DNA of 60,178 nt from Akkermansiaceae bacterium (GTDB lineage: Bacteria; Verrucomicrobiota; Verrucomicrobiia; Verrucomicrobiales; Akkermansiaceae). The stretch lies in the NCBI GenBank assembly GCA_903878115.1, contig CAIRGO010000018.1:1-60178 (forward strand), written 5' to 3'. Shown here piece by piece: positions 46,893 through 55,531 of the stretch (the first letter of the stretch is position 1; every line of letters starts with the position of its first letter). Position numbers and translations under genes: made by a program. The notes beneath the pieces are model-generated. The model was given only the letters and a program-made list of their open reading frames with translations, was not told the DNA's origin and ran no database searches.

Positions 46893-46985
46893 GAGAAGAA
46901 ATGATGATTACACGGGTAGTTTATGACATTATACATGAATCACAAGCTGATTCCATGGCATAATTTCCTTAAAATAGAATTATTT

Positions 46986-47588
46986 TCACGATAACTTCCC
47001 ACGACTAGCCTGGGTAAAACGGGCCGCATATTTGGCAAGCAAATCAGCTTCCAAATTAACCAAATCACCGATCTTAGATACTTGCAGATGCGTGTGCTGA
47101 AAGGTGTGTGGCGTGATCCAGAATACCGCAGCATCATCTAACAATTCCGCAATGGTCAGTGAAATGCCATCAATGGCGATGGATCCTTTATCGATGCAAA
47201 ATTGCTGAACAGAATGCGGTAAAGATACCATCAAACGATGATCTTGACCTAGGGCTGATAAATCGAGAATTGCGCCCACGTCATCAACATGCCCTTGCAC
47301 AAAATGCCCACCCATGCGCGAGGTGGCGAGCAGGGCGCGTTCGAGATTGACGAGAGAATCGCACGTTAGCTTGCCAAGAGAAGTTACTTTTAAGGTCTGA
47401 CTCAGCAGATCAAAAGTGGCGCATTCTTCGGTGAATGAGCTAACCGTTAGGCAGCAACCATTCACTGCGATGGATTCGCCGAGTTGCAACTCTTTGGCAA
47501 AGGGAATCGCTACGATCAGCTGCGCCTGCTCGCCAAGATCGACGAGGTCGATGATGCGGCCAGTAGTTTCGACGAGTCCAGTGAACAT
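46986..47588 (-). CDS. ribE: Riboflavin synthase alpha chain
   Basis: 200 aa. It joins two molecules of dimethylribityllumazine to form riboflavin. Both lumazine-binding repeats are present: MFTGLVETTGRI with GESIAVNGCCLTV in the first half, and GHFVQGHVDDVG with IDGISLTIAEL in the second. The start GAACATTTTTTGTTAG (plus-strand view) has no Shine-Dalgarno sequence. It follows the antiporter gene by 6 bp. Other rib genes are not in the window and no FMN riboswitch was seen. Confidence 0.96.
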   Translation of the reverse strand: MFTGLVETTGRIIDLVDLGEQAQLIVAIPFAKELQLGESIAVNGCCLTVSSFTEECATFDLLSQTLKVTSLGKLTCDSLVNLERALLATSRMGGHFVQGHVDDVGAILDLSALGQDHRLMVSLPHSVQQFCIDKGSIAIDGISLTIAELLDDAAVFWITPHTFQHTHLQVSKIGDLVNLEADLLAKYAARFTQASRGKLS

Positions 47589-47594
47589 TTTTTG

Positions 47595-49193
47595 TTAGTC
47601 TGCGTGAATGACTGCGGCGGGTGCTTTGTCCTCACTAAGTTGGCGATGCGATTCCGCATCAGGCAGCATTTTCATAGCGCAAATGGTGACCAATGTGGGG
47701 ATTAATGCGCCAAGAAAAAGTTTCAGTGGAGAAACACCTTCACCGAAAAATTTTCCTAAAATCGATTGTCCCGCAGGATTCGGGGCATTAGCGATGACGG
47801 TCAATCCGCCACCGGTGACAGCACCAGCTAGCACACTGTATTTCAAAGCGGGAGTGAGGTTTTCCACCTGACTAGCGAGGAAAGTAATCGCAGCGTTGTC
47901 ATTGAATCCAGTAAGAATGGTAGCGCCAAGATAGAGCGGCCATTCCGTTAGAGAAGAAATGACAGGGCCCAACCACCAACCTTGTAGCCCACCGTGGACA
48001 ACCAATGCACCCAAGAAAAATCCGACCATCAACGGCCCGCGTAAGTCAATCGGATTTTGGTGATGTCGCGTAGCTCGGCTAAATGCCAAGAAGAACAGAA
48101 AACCACCCATAAACAAAGGCGTGGTGTGCGCAAAGAACACCGTCCATGCCATGAAAGCAATGTGGACAAGCGTGACTTGCAGAGGGATTGGCACATCGCG
48201 CTGTGTCCAATCAGCAATGCCATCGCCATCGGCGTCAGTTACTTGCTTCGACATCCGCGCGAGTTCTTTGCGGAAAAACACAAAATAAAGTAAGGTAGAA
48301 ACAACGATAGCAAGCATGGCCTTATCGCCGAAATGCAAAAACATGTATGGCGTGGTTAGGTCCCATTTTTTCGCCACCATCAAGACGGGTGGCGCCGCGA
48401 AGTTGGTCAACACGCCGCCGATGGAAACATTCACAAACAGCAAACCTAATGTAGCGTAGGCAAATGTGTTCGATGGCTTGAGAGGGTAAAATTTCCGCGC
48501 TAACAGAAGGGCCGCGATGGTCATCGCTCCTGGTTCTGTGATCAACGATCCGAGAAGTGGTGCAACGATCAAAATCGACAGCCACCATGCGGCGGGAGTT
48601 TCCTTGCCAAGTCGCGCAACAAAACGCAGGCAATATTCTGCGAAACGAAGAATCGGACGGGTGGAGGCAATCGCCATGATCACAAAAACAAACAATGGCT
48701 CGGTGAAATTGACGCTCGAAACGTAAGATTTCATCTCCCCCATACCATGAAAATAAATGAGTGCTCCTAACAACGCGATGACCCAAATTCCGAAAACCGC
48801 TTCCACTTCACCAAGGAAATGCAAAATCGTGGCCTTGAACGAAACCATCTTGCGCTCTTCTGGTTGCTCATGGTGATCGTGAGCAATTTTCACAATCTTC
48901 TCATCGTGGTCATGCTGCACTTTGTGCGCATACTTGGAAATCGGGATTGCTACGAAGGTATGCAAAATTGCGAGAATGAAGATAAACGATGCTACTGCGA
49001 GAAACGGCTCTTGTTTGGCGCGGAAGGAAATCTTATTCCAGACACCATCGATTGCTTGTGCTTTTTCTAATACGGGAAAATTTTCCGCTTTTGTGATGAA
49101 TTCCGGTTTGCCATGCTCTTCCGCAGCCATCGGCAAAGGGCAAAAAGACAATAGGAATAGTCCGGCAGCAGCGATGAAGGAGAATTTTTTCAT
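47595..49193 (-). CDS. Putative Na+/H+ antiporter
   Basis: 532 aa from the ATG at 49193; the frame is open 69 codons further but this ATG begins a signal-like segment (KKFSFIAAAGLFLLSFCPLPMAA). About ten or more hydrophobic helices follow. The segments APLLGSLITEPGAMTIAALLL and GFNDNAAITFLASQVENL, with paired acidic or Asn residues inside membrane regions, recall the ion-binding half-helices of the NhaD/ArsB-like transporters. A histidine/glutamate-rich cytoplasmic loop (about 115-140) may bind metal or sense pH. Member of a family found in Chlamydiae and other PVC bacteria. Confidence 0.8.
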   Translation of the reverse strand: MKKFSFIAAAGLFLLSFCPLPMAAEEHGKPEFITKAENFPVLEKAQAIDGVWNKISFRAKQEPFLAVASFIFILAILHTFVAIPISKYAHKVQHDHDEKIVKIAHDHHEQPEERKMVSFKATILHFLGEVEAVFGIWVIALLGALIYFHGMGEMKSYVSSVNFTEPLFVFVIMAIASTRPILRFAEYCLRFVARLGKETPAAWWLSILIVAPLLGSLITEPGAMTIAALLLARKFYPLKPSNTFAYATLGLLFVNVSIGGVLTNFAAPPVLMVAKKWDLTTPYMFLHFGDKAMLAIVVSTLLYFVFFRKELARMSKQVTDADGDGIADWTQRDVPIPLQVTLVHIAFMAWTVFFAHTTPLFMGGFLFFLAFSRATRHHQNPIDLRGPLMVGFFLGALVVHGGLQGWWLGPVISSLTEWPLYLGATILTGFNDNAAITFLASQVENLTPALKYSVLAGAVTGGGLTVIANAPNPAGQSILGKFFGEGVSPLKLFLGALIPTLVTICAMKMLPDAESHRQLSEDKAPAAVIHAD

Positions 49194-49279
49194 AGGCGGG
49201 TCGCGATTAAGAACGAGATGCAGGGGAAAGCAAGCAGTTTGTGTTGTGCAGAAGGTGATATCCGTGCTATTTTCCCCCC

Positions 49280-50203
49280 ATGAATCGTTGTGACAGAAGT
49301 CTGTTGATCGTCTCCTGCTGCTTGATTTCTGCATGCAGTGTGACGCAGAAGAAAGATAAAGAGCGGGAAAAACCATTTGGCGAAACGGGCATCCCGCCAC
49401 AATTGCGCGGCCAAGCTGAGCAAGTCAATCCGACCGTAGCGGGTGAAATTGGCACGCCAGCCAGTGAGGTGGCCGTGGCACTAGCCAATCATCCATCGGC
49501 GGAAAACATCCTCTGGACCGACGCTGATGCAGAGGGCAAAAGTCTCCCAGAATTAGATCGATTGCTTTCGGCGCCGAAGCGTGGCATTTGGGAAAAAAAT
49601 GAGGAGATAGCCAAACGATCTGCGATCCGCGAGGGTAAATGTATTTTGATTTGGTTCACCGATAGCGTGCGCAGTCCCTTATGCAAAAGCTTGAGCGAAG
49701 AATTGTTCGGGCGAAAAGAATTTGGCGATTGGGCGAAGGATCACTTGGTGCGATTGGTTGTCGATCAAAGCGCGATGATGGCAAAGGGCGAAAAATACGA
49801 CAACGAAGTCGGCCAACAGGAATATGTGGAAATGATGAAAAAACGCTATAAATCGATAGGCACACCGAATTGTATTTTGTTGTCGCCTAAAGGTGAAGTG
49901 CTTGGAAAATTTCGTGGCTACAAAAAAGGTCAGGCAGAGTTTTTCTGGGGACAATTGAAATACAACTGCGGCGTAGGCGAAGCCGAATACGATGCCTGGG
50001 CGAAAAAACTTGAAAAGCAAGGCTTTCGCCGCTGGCAAGATAAAGAGAATCACCGCGTCTTGGCGAAATTGGTTACCTACGACAAAGGAACATTAGTGAT
50101 GGTGGAACCAGATGGTAGTCGATTCCGCACGAATGAAAGCAAACTCAGCGATGCTGATCAAGACTGGATCAAAGCCGAGAAAAAGAAACGCGGGATCCAA
50201 TAG
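49280..50203 (+). CDS. Lipoprotein with thioredoxin-like and SHD1 domains
   Basis: 307 aa. Lipobox LISAC puts the lipidated Cys near residue 19. Residues about 115-230 look like a thioredoxin fold (CILIWFTDSVRSPLCKSLSEELF, then GTPNCILLSPKGEVLGKFRGY with the cis-Pro-like GTP). The active site is S-P-L-C, with only one Cys, so ordinary disulfide exchange is unlikely. Residues about 245-300 form an SHD1 domain (FRRWQDKENHRVLAKL, LSDADQDWI). It may bind substrates or act by a single thiol at the membrane. The VanZ-like gene follows after 13 bp. Confidence 0.75.
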   Translation: MNRCDRSLLIVSCCLISACSVTQKKDKEREKPFGETGIPPQLRGQAEQVNPTVAGEIGTPASEVAVALANHPSAENILWTDADAEGKSLPELDRLLSAPKRGIWEKNEEIAKRSAIREGKCILIWFTDSVRSPLCKSLSEELFGRKEFGDWAKDHLVRLVVDQSAMMAKGEKYDNEVGQQEYVEMMKKRYKSIGTPNCILLSPKGEVLGKFRGYKKGQAEFFWGQLKYNCGVGEAEYDAWAKKLEKQGFRRWQDKENHRVLAKLVTYDKGTLVMVEPDGSRFRTNESKLSDADQDWIKAEKKKRGIQ

Positions 50204-50216
50204 AATCTGGAATCGC

Positions 50217-51497
50217 ATGAAGTATCGTGTTATTTTAACCAATCGTTATTTTTTACTTACCTGCTTATTGCTGGCAACCATGTTTGCCTGGCAGCTTCGA
50301 TTTGTTCGTTCCAGCCATCAATTGATCGATGATGATGCATGCGAAAAACTATCCTTTTGGCAAGGTGCACCGAAGAATTCATCTGACATTTCCGCGGGCC
50401 CCGAGGGATTGTATCTGCGCAAGCAGATCAATGGTTCGTGGTATTCTCTTTCCCGCAACATTGACCGAATGGAAGGCGTGCGTTTTCTTTCGTTAACCAT
50501 GGATGCGGCATGGGAGCAGGCGGAACCAGATCAGAAAGTCCTGTGGTCGCGTCCACGTTTAGTGGTTCATGGTAGCGATGAGAAAGGGCAATACTGCGCA
50601 CCAGTGGATCATGGGGTCATCAATGCTTCGGGAACTCGATCATGGCACGTAGTGAGTCGAGTGGTCGATCTACCACCGCAAATGAAACAGGTGCGCCTAT
50701 CGATCGATGCATACGGAAATCAAGGAGTTCTTCGCATCAATCATCTGCGGGTGGAGGCGGTGCACCAACGTCCGTGGTTTGTTACTGTGACGATTTTACT
50801 CATTGCGGCATGGATTGCCATGCTAACGGTTTTTCTATTGCCCCTTGTCATCGGCCGGGCGGCGGCACTACGCACAGTGATGATGAGTGCCGGCCTACTT
50901 TTAGGAGCATGGCAGTTTGTGTTTCCACAAGGTCGCACGATGTTTAGCCCTATCGCTACGAATTTTTGGATGGGCAGCGAAATCATGGAAGAGAAAAATC
51001 CTCCCCCTGCGCCAGTGGTCGCGGCTCCGGTAGTGGCAGCAGTGCCCCCGATCACTCAACGGCAACCACGCTTGCGCACGATTGTGCCAAGAAATCCTGC
51101 TGCTGTGACACCTGTCGCTCCAACTACTATTCCTGTAGTATTAAAAGAATTACCCGCCGTGGAAGCTCGTGAGAGTCCCAAATGGATCGAGAATTTGCGA
51201 TCACTCGATCGTCGATGGAATGTGAACAAATGGAACCTTACTCATTTCACCGCATTTTTAGGAGTCGGGCTATACGTTTTTTTGTTAGCAGGCCACAATC
51301 GAATTTGGCCGTTGCCGATGAGCATCGCGATCTTGGGAGAAATCATCCCCAATGCGCTATTCGATATATGGGACAGCGGCGATTGGTTTGATGTATCTGC
51401 CAATATGTTAGGCATTTTAGTCGCGATAGCAGCGATAGGATTGCTGCGCAGAAAAAGCCGAAAACCAGCCGAAGATCTTCAAGGCACTGCGGTTTGA
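50217..51497 (+). CDS. Membrane protein with C-terminal VanZ-like domain
   Basis: 426 aa from the ATG at 50217. An N-terminal helix (FLLTCLLLATMFAW), an extracytoplasmic beta-rich domain (about 35-180), two to three helices (about 180-240), a proline/valine-rich linker (about 265-320) and a final block of helices. In that block HFTAFLGVGLYVFLLAG and ANMLGILVAIAAIGLL resemble the VanZ family. VanZ lowers teicoplanin binding in enterococci, but for such distant members the role is unknown. Its 3' end overlaps that of the convergent moxR gene by 19 bp. Confidence 0.65.
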   Translation: MKYRVILTNRYFLLTCLLLATMFAWQLRFVRSSHQLIDDDACEKLSFWQGAPKNSSDISAGPEGLYLRKQINGSWYSLSRNIDRMEGVRFLSLTMDAAWEQAEPDQKVLWSRPRLVVHGSDEKGQYCAPVDHGVINASGTRSWHVVSRVVDLPPQMKQVRLSIDAYGNQGVLRINHLRVEAVHQRPWFVTVTILLIAAWIAMLTVFLLPLVIGRAAALRTVMMSAGLLLGAWQFVFPQGRTMFSPIATNFWMGSEIMEEKNPPPAPVVAAPVVAAVPPITQRQPRLRTIVPRNPAAVTPVAPTTIPVVLKELPAVEARESPKWIENLRSLDRRWNVNKWNLTHFTAFLGVGLYVFLLAGHNRIWPLPMSIAILGEIIPNALFDIWDSGDWFDVSANMLGILVAIAAIGLLRRKSRKPAEDLQGTAV

Positions 51498-52384
51498 TCT
51501 ACAGCCGCGTCGATTAACAATTGTGGATCAGTGCCGTCATCTGGTTGCAGACGATGACGCATCACATTGGCAAAAATCGCTTGCACGTGATCTGGATGCA
51601 CGGCTTTGCTACCTTCAAGAAACGCCTTAGCTCTTGCGGCCTGCATCACGTTGAGAAGTGCGCGGATCGACACCGATTGCTCTGCGCCGGAGAGCCTGCG
51701 CAAGGTATCGCCTAACGAGGTGATGTAAGCAGCGACTTTTGGATCGAGATAGACCGCATCGACTGATTTTTGCAAATCAAGAATCGCCTGGGTCCCAAGA
51801 AGCTCCGTGAGTGAATGTTGGTGAATTTCACCGACCGCGTGACCTAACAAAATCGAAGTTTGTACCTCAGTAGTGGGTAATTCCATGCGAATGGATAAAA
51901 GGAAACGATCCAATTGTGGCTCCGGTAGCGGAAACGTGCCAGTGGCATGTACATCATTCTGTGTGGCGATCACGATAAACGGCGAGGGCAGTTGGTGCGT
52001 GACACCATCGAGAGAAACTTGTTGTTCACTCATGCATTCTAACAATGCCGATTGTACCCGTGGCGAAGTGCGGTTGATTTCATCAGCTAGCACGCAATGC
52101 GCAAAGACAGGACCAGGGATAAACTGAAAATCGCCTTGATTAATGCGATAGAGTGAATAACCTAATAAATCAGCCGGCAATAAGTCGGGAGTAAATTGAA
52201 TTCGTTTGAAAACACCGCCGATTGATTTTGCTAAAGTAGCAGCAAGTGACGTTTTGCCAATGCCAGGAGCGCCCTCGATCAGCACATGGCCGCGCGCTAG
52301 CAACGCGACAAGCAATAGTTCAGCGGCGGCTTCTGAGCCTAAGACGCTTTGGTTCAATCGTTGGCGGAGCAATTCGAGAGACAT
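51479..52384 (-). CDS. MoxR-family AAA+ ATPase
   Basis: 301 aa from the ATG at 52384. Walker A GAPGIGKTSLA, Walker B CVLADEINRTSPRVQSALLE, sensor 1 IATQND and the Arg finger region LPEPQLDRFLLSI are intact. The small lid domain follows. MoxR ATPases act as chaperones that mature metal- or cofactor-containing enzymes, usually next to genes for DUF58 and von Willebrand A proteins; none is adjacent here. Instead it is last in a run yqeY-xth-moxR, 11 bp after xth. Confidence 0.9.
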   Translation of the reverse strand: MSLELLRQRLNQSVLGSEAAAELLLVALLARGHVLIEGAPGIGKTSLAATLAKSIGGVFKRIQFTPDLLPADLLGYSLYRINQGDFQFIPGPVFAHCVLADEINRTSPRVQSALLECMSEQQVSLDGVTHQLPSPFIVIATQNDVHATGTFPLPEPQLDRFLLSIRMELPTTEVQTSILLGHAVGEIHQHSLTELLGTQAILDLQKSVDAVYLDPKVAAYITSLGDTLRRLSGAEQSVSIRALLNVMQAARAKAFLEGSKAVHPDHVQAIFANVMRHRLQPDDGTDPQLLIDAAVDQTAVP

Positions 52385-52395
52385 CGTAATTTTTA

Positions 52396-53169
52396 TTAGG
52401 TAGAGGGTGCGAGAGTGAGGGTCACAGGGCAATGATCAGAACCAAGAATTTGCGGCATAATCCCCGCATCTACGATTCGTGATTTCAATGATTCGGACAA
52501 CAGAAAATAATCCAAACGCCAACCGATATTACGTTCCCTGGCACCCGCGCGGTATGACCACCAGGAATAGGCTTCTGTCGTTTCTGGATGTAAGTGTCTG
52601 AAAGTATCAGTAAATCCCGCATCTAACATGTTAGAAAACCCTTGCCGCTCCTGATCCGAAAATCCTGCGTTTTTCCGATTTTCCTTCGGACGTGCTAGAT
52701 CGATTTCTTGGTGGGACACATTTAAATCGCCACAAAAAATCACTGGCTTATTTTTCTCCTGCTCTAACTCTTTGAGATAGCGCAGAAAATCAACATCCCA
52801 TTGCATACGATAGTCCAGACGACGTAAAAAATCTTGGGAGTTAGGGGTGTAGACGGTCACTAACGAAAAATCTTCATACTCCGCTGTGATTACCCGACCT
52901 TCCGAATCGTGATGCTCGTGACGAATGCCATAATCGACCGAAATCGGTGGTGTTTTGGTGAAAATTGCGGTGCCAGAATATCCGGGTTTTTGTGCCGAAT
53001 TCCAGAAGCGATGGTAGCCAGCGAACTCTAATGGCAGGTCCACTTGTTCCTCGCGCGCTTTGGTTTCCTGCAAGCAAAGAATGTCTGGATTCGTATTGCT
53101 CACAAAATCCGCCATGCCTTTCGTTAGCGCAGCGCGGATCCCATTCACATTCCAAGAAATGAGCAGCAT
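52396..53169 (-). CDS. xth: Exodeoxyribonuclease III family AP endonuclease
   Basis: 257 aa. [14 protein letters not shown] at the N-terminus binds metal through Asn. LCLQETKA has the metal-binding Glu. [14 protein letters not shown] and the late [10 protein letters not shown] supply the catalytic Asp and His. It cuts abasic sites in base-excision repair. Length and motif order are standard. In the run yqeY-xth-moxR with 7-11 bp between genes. Confidence 0.95.
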   Translation of the reverse strand: MLLISWNVNGIRAALTKGMADFVSNTNPDILCLQETKAREEQVDLPLEFAGYHRFWNSAQKPGYSGTAIFTKTPPISVDYGIRHEHHDSEGRVITAEYEDFSLVTVYTPNSQDFLRRLDYRMQWDVDFLRYLKELEQEKNKPVIFCGDLNVSHQEIDLARPKENRKNAGFSDQERQGFSNMLDAGFTDTFRHLHPETTEAYSWWSYRAGARERNIGWRLDYFLLSESLKSRIVDAGIMPQILGSDHCPVTLTLAPST

Positions 53170-53176
53170 AGAAAAT

Positions 53177-53632
53177 TTAGCTAAGGCGTTTCATCACCGC
53201 TTGTGAGAGCAATCGTCCATCGGCGCGCCCTTCGGTAAGCTCCTGCATTGCTTTCATAACCTTACCCATATCGGCTTTGCTCGTCGCGCCGGTATCGGCA
53301 ATGGCTTTTTCTAACATCTCCGCAACTTCCTCTTCACTTAAGGCTGCAGGAAGAAATTTTTCCAATATCACCAACTCTGATTTTTCGTTTTCTGCTAGCT
53401 CTGGACGACCCGCTTTTTCGAATTGCTCAATCGAATCAAGACGTTGTTTGATTTGCTTACGCACGATGGCGAGGCATTCGCTATCCTCAAGTGGGGTATT
53501 GAGTCCGCCTTTTTCGATCGAGGCATTGGTGAGGGCTGATTTTAACGCACGCAATGGGTTGAGGGCTGCTGCATTTTTTGCACGCATTGCGTCCTTGATA
53601 TTTTCCGATAAAGTTTCGACAAAAGTGCTCAT
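53177..53632 (-). CDS. GatB/YqeY-domain protein
   Basis: 151 aa from the ATG at 53632; the open frame reaches further but would cross the divergent gene's start region. It has the YqeY pattern: [25 protein letters not shown], then [20 protein letters not shown], and the C-terminal tRNA-associated GatB-like fold [20 protein letters not shown]. It resembles the tail of the amidotransferase subunit GatB; the free protein's role is uncertain. First gene of the yqeY-xth-moxR run. Confidence 0.92.
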   Translation of the reverse strand: MSTFVETLSENIKDAMRAKNAAALNPLRALKSALTNASIEKGGLNTPLEDSECLAIVRKQIKQRLDSIEQFEKAGRPELAENEKSELVILEKFLPAALSEEEVAEMLEKAIADTGATSKADMGKVMKAMQELTEGRADGRLLSQAVMKRLS

Positions 53633-53762
53633 AATAGAAAAATTGATTCGCCAACTGGCAACGAGATCTTGAACAGTTATCGGATGGCTGGCAAGAAGAA
53701 CCGATAAAATGCAAAAACCAGCGATTGACAATTCCACCTTAGCGCAGCAAATTTTTTCCGAA

Positions 53763-54650
53763 ATGAATCAAACAAAAGTAGCCATTGTGGGTGTGGGGAG
53801 AATGGGCGCGAATATGGCACGCCGACTTCATGAGGTGGGTTATCAAGTGACCGCCGTATTTGATGCGCGTGCAGAATCGGCACAACTCTTGGCCGCCGAA
53901 CTTGGCTGCGCGGCACCAGCAACATTGGCGGAGGTCACTGCCGCTGCGGAATTCATCATCACGGTGGTGACTGATGACCAAGCGATGCGGGCGATTTTTG
54001 CGGCCGATGGCGATTCTTTATTAGTCGATGCCGCCGGAAAATGTTTCATCAATTGCGCCACCGTAAGCCCTCAGGTGCACGAAGAAATTTTCCATGCCTG
54101 TGAAAACATCGGAGCAGCTGCGTTAGAGGCGTGCATGGCATCGAGCATCACCCAAGCACGCGAGGGAACTTTGTATTTGATGATTGGCGGCAAGGCCGGT
54201 GATTTTGCCCGAGCACAGCCATTACTCGAGGCATTGTCGAGCGCGCTGCGCTACGTCGGCGAGGTCGGTCAGGCCGCGAAAGTAAAAGCGCTAGTCAACA
54301 TGGTGATGAATAGCAACACCGCCGCGCTGGCTGAAGGACTCGGGCTGGGTGCTGCACTAGGCCTCGATCTCGACATGCTCAAAGAGATTTTTTCACAAAC
54401 GGGAGCCAACTCGCGCGTCCTGCAAACGGATGGTGATGACATGATTGCTCGCGAGCATGATTGTTATTTTTCCGCCAGTCATGCAGCGAAGGACAGTGGT
54501 ATCGCCAATCAACTCGCAGCAGCGGCTGGCGTAGCGGTTCCGATCTCATTGGCAACCGAAGCGCAGTATCGTAAGATGGTCACGCTCGGTCTTGGTGAGC
54601 TAGACAAATCAGGGATTGCAGAGTTGACTTTCCCAGGCAGATCGATCTAA
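53763..54650 (+). CDS. NAD(P)-dependent beta-hydroxyacid dehydrogenase
   Basis: 295 aa from the ATG at 53763; an ATG at 53709 would add 18 residues that do not fit the fold. The Rossmann motif AIVGVGRMGANMARRL, a substrate-side loop around LEACMASSITQAREGTL, and GQAAKVKALVNMVMNSN with the catalytic Lys define the 3-hydroxyisobutyrate / tartronate semialdehyde reductase family. The exact acid is not clear. Divergent from yqeY, and 10 bp before an alpha/beta hydrolase gene, with which it is probably co-transcribed. Confidence 0.88.
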   Translation: MNQTKVAIVGVGRMGANMARRLHEVGYQVTAVFDARAESAQLLAAELGCAAPATLAEVTAAAEFIITVVTDDQAMRAIFAADGDSLLVDAAGKCFINCATVSPQVHEEIFHACENIGAAALEACMASSITQAREGTLYLMIGGKAGDFARAQPLLEALSSALRYVGEVGQAAKVKALVNMVMNSNTAALAEGLGLGAALGLDLDMLKEIFSQTGANSRVLQTDGDDMIAREHDCYFSASHAAKDSGIANQLAAAAGVAVPISLATEAQYRKMVTLGLGELDKSGIAELTFPGRSI

Positions 54651-54660
54651 CATCTGGGCG

Positions 54661-55392
54661 ATGCAGGAACTTTCGACAATCCGTAATTCTCATGGTGAAG
54701 CTCTAGATTTCACGTTTCACCCGAGTAAAAAAGATGATTACCTCGTGATCATCGGTCACGGGGTGACGGGCAATAAAGATCGACCGCTATTAATGGCCAT
54801 TGCTGATGGATTAGCGGCGCGCGGTTGGCCATGTTTGCGATTCTCCTATACCGGCAATGGTAATTCCGAGGGCGACTTTGCCGCATCGACGATTACCAAA
54901 GAAATTTCCGATCTACAAAGCGTCTTTGACGCCTTAACCAAAGGAAAAAAAATCGCCTACTGTGGCCACAGCATGGGTGGAGCGGTGGGAGTATTAACAG
55001 CTGTTCGCGATGAACGGTTGCAGGTTCTCATCACGCTAGCCGGGATGGTTCACACCAAAGAATTTTGCCAACGTGAGTTTGGCGATGTGGTTCCTGATCA
55101 AGGATTGATGTGGGAAGATCCTCAATGCCCGCTTTCTCAGGCCTATGTGGATGACCTTGGGCACATCGATTCGACCTTAGAGGCAGCCGCAGCGATGGAA
55201 GTGCCGTGGTTGCTGATTCATGGCGATCACGATGACGTAGTCCCAGTAACCGATAGTCAGGCCGCTTACGCCGTGGCTCCAGAGCCGAAAAAACTCCATA
55301 TAGTGGCAGGTGCAGAGCATTCATTCTCCGATCAAACCTATCAAGAAGTCGTGCATCAGATCGACGAATGGCTAATCGATCACTTCCACTGA
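54661..55392 (+). CDS. Alpha/beta-hydrolase, serine-hydrolase type
   Basis: 243 aa, cytoplasmic (no signal peptide). Oxyanion loop IIGHGVTGNKDRP, nucleophile elbow YCGHSMGG, the Asp in HGDHDDVVP and the His in AGAEHSFSD complete the triad. The family includes esterases and acylglycerol lipases. Follows the dehydrogenase gene by 10 bp. Just after its stop a small dyad (CTACT/AGTAG) without a T run was seen, not a convincing terminator. Confidence 0.85.
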   Translation: MQELSTIRNSHGEALDFTFHPSKKDDYLVIIGHGVTGNKDRPLLMAIADGLAARGWPCLRFSYTGNGNSEGDFAASTITKEISDLQSVFDALTKGKKIAYCGHSMGGAVGVLTAVRDERLQVLITLAGMVHTKEFCQREFGDVVPDQGLMWEDPQCPLSQAYVDDLGHIDSTLEAAAAMEVPWLLIHGDHDDVVPVTDSQAAYAVAPEPKKLHIVAGAEHSFSDQTYQEVVHQIDEWLIDHFH

Positions 55393-55531
55393 AAAAATGC
55401 TACTCAATGCATAGTAGATCCGCTACTTTGCATGACACTGATCGCAAAAGTTGCCAAAAATAAAAACTTGCCAAGTAAACACAATGTATGTAATTTCATG
55501 GTGTTGTTGCTCAGCAAAAGAAACCATTCGC

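Noticed and set aside
47595-49400. Longer start for the antiporter (49400)
   Set aside because: It would overlap the divergent lipoprotein gene and add residues without membrane or family character; ATG 49193 begins the hydrophobic leader.
55403-55425. Dyad after the alpha/beta hydrolase as terminator
   Set aside because: The 5-bp stem has a long loop and no run of T.
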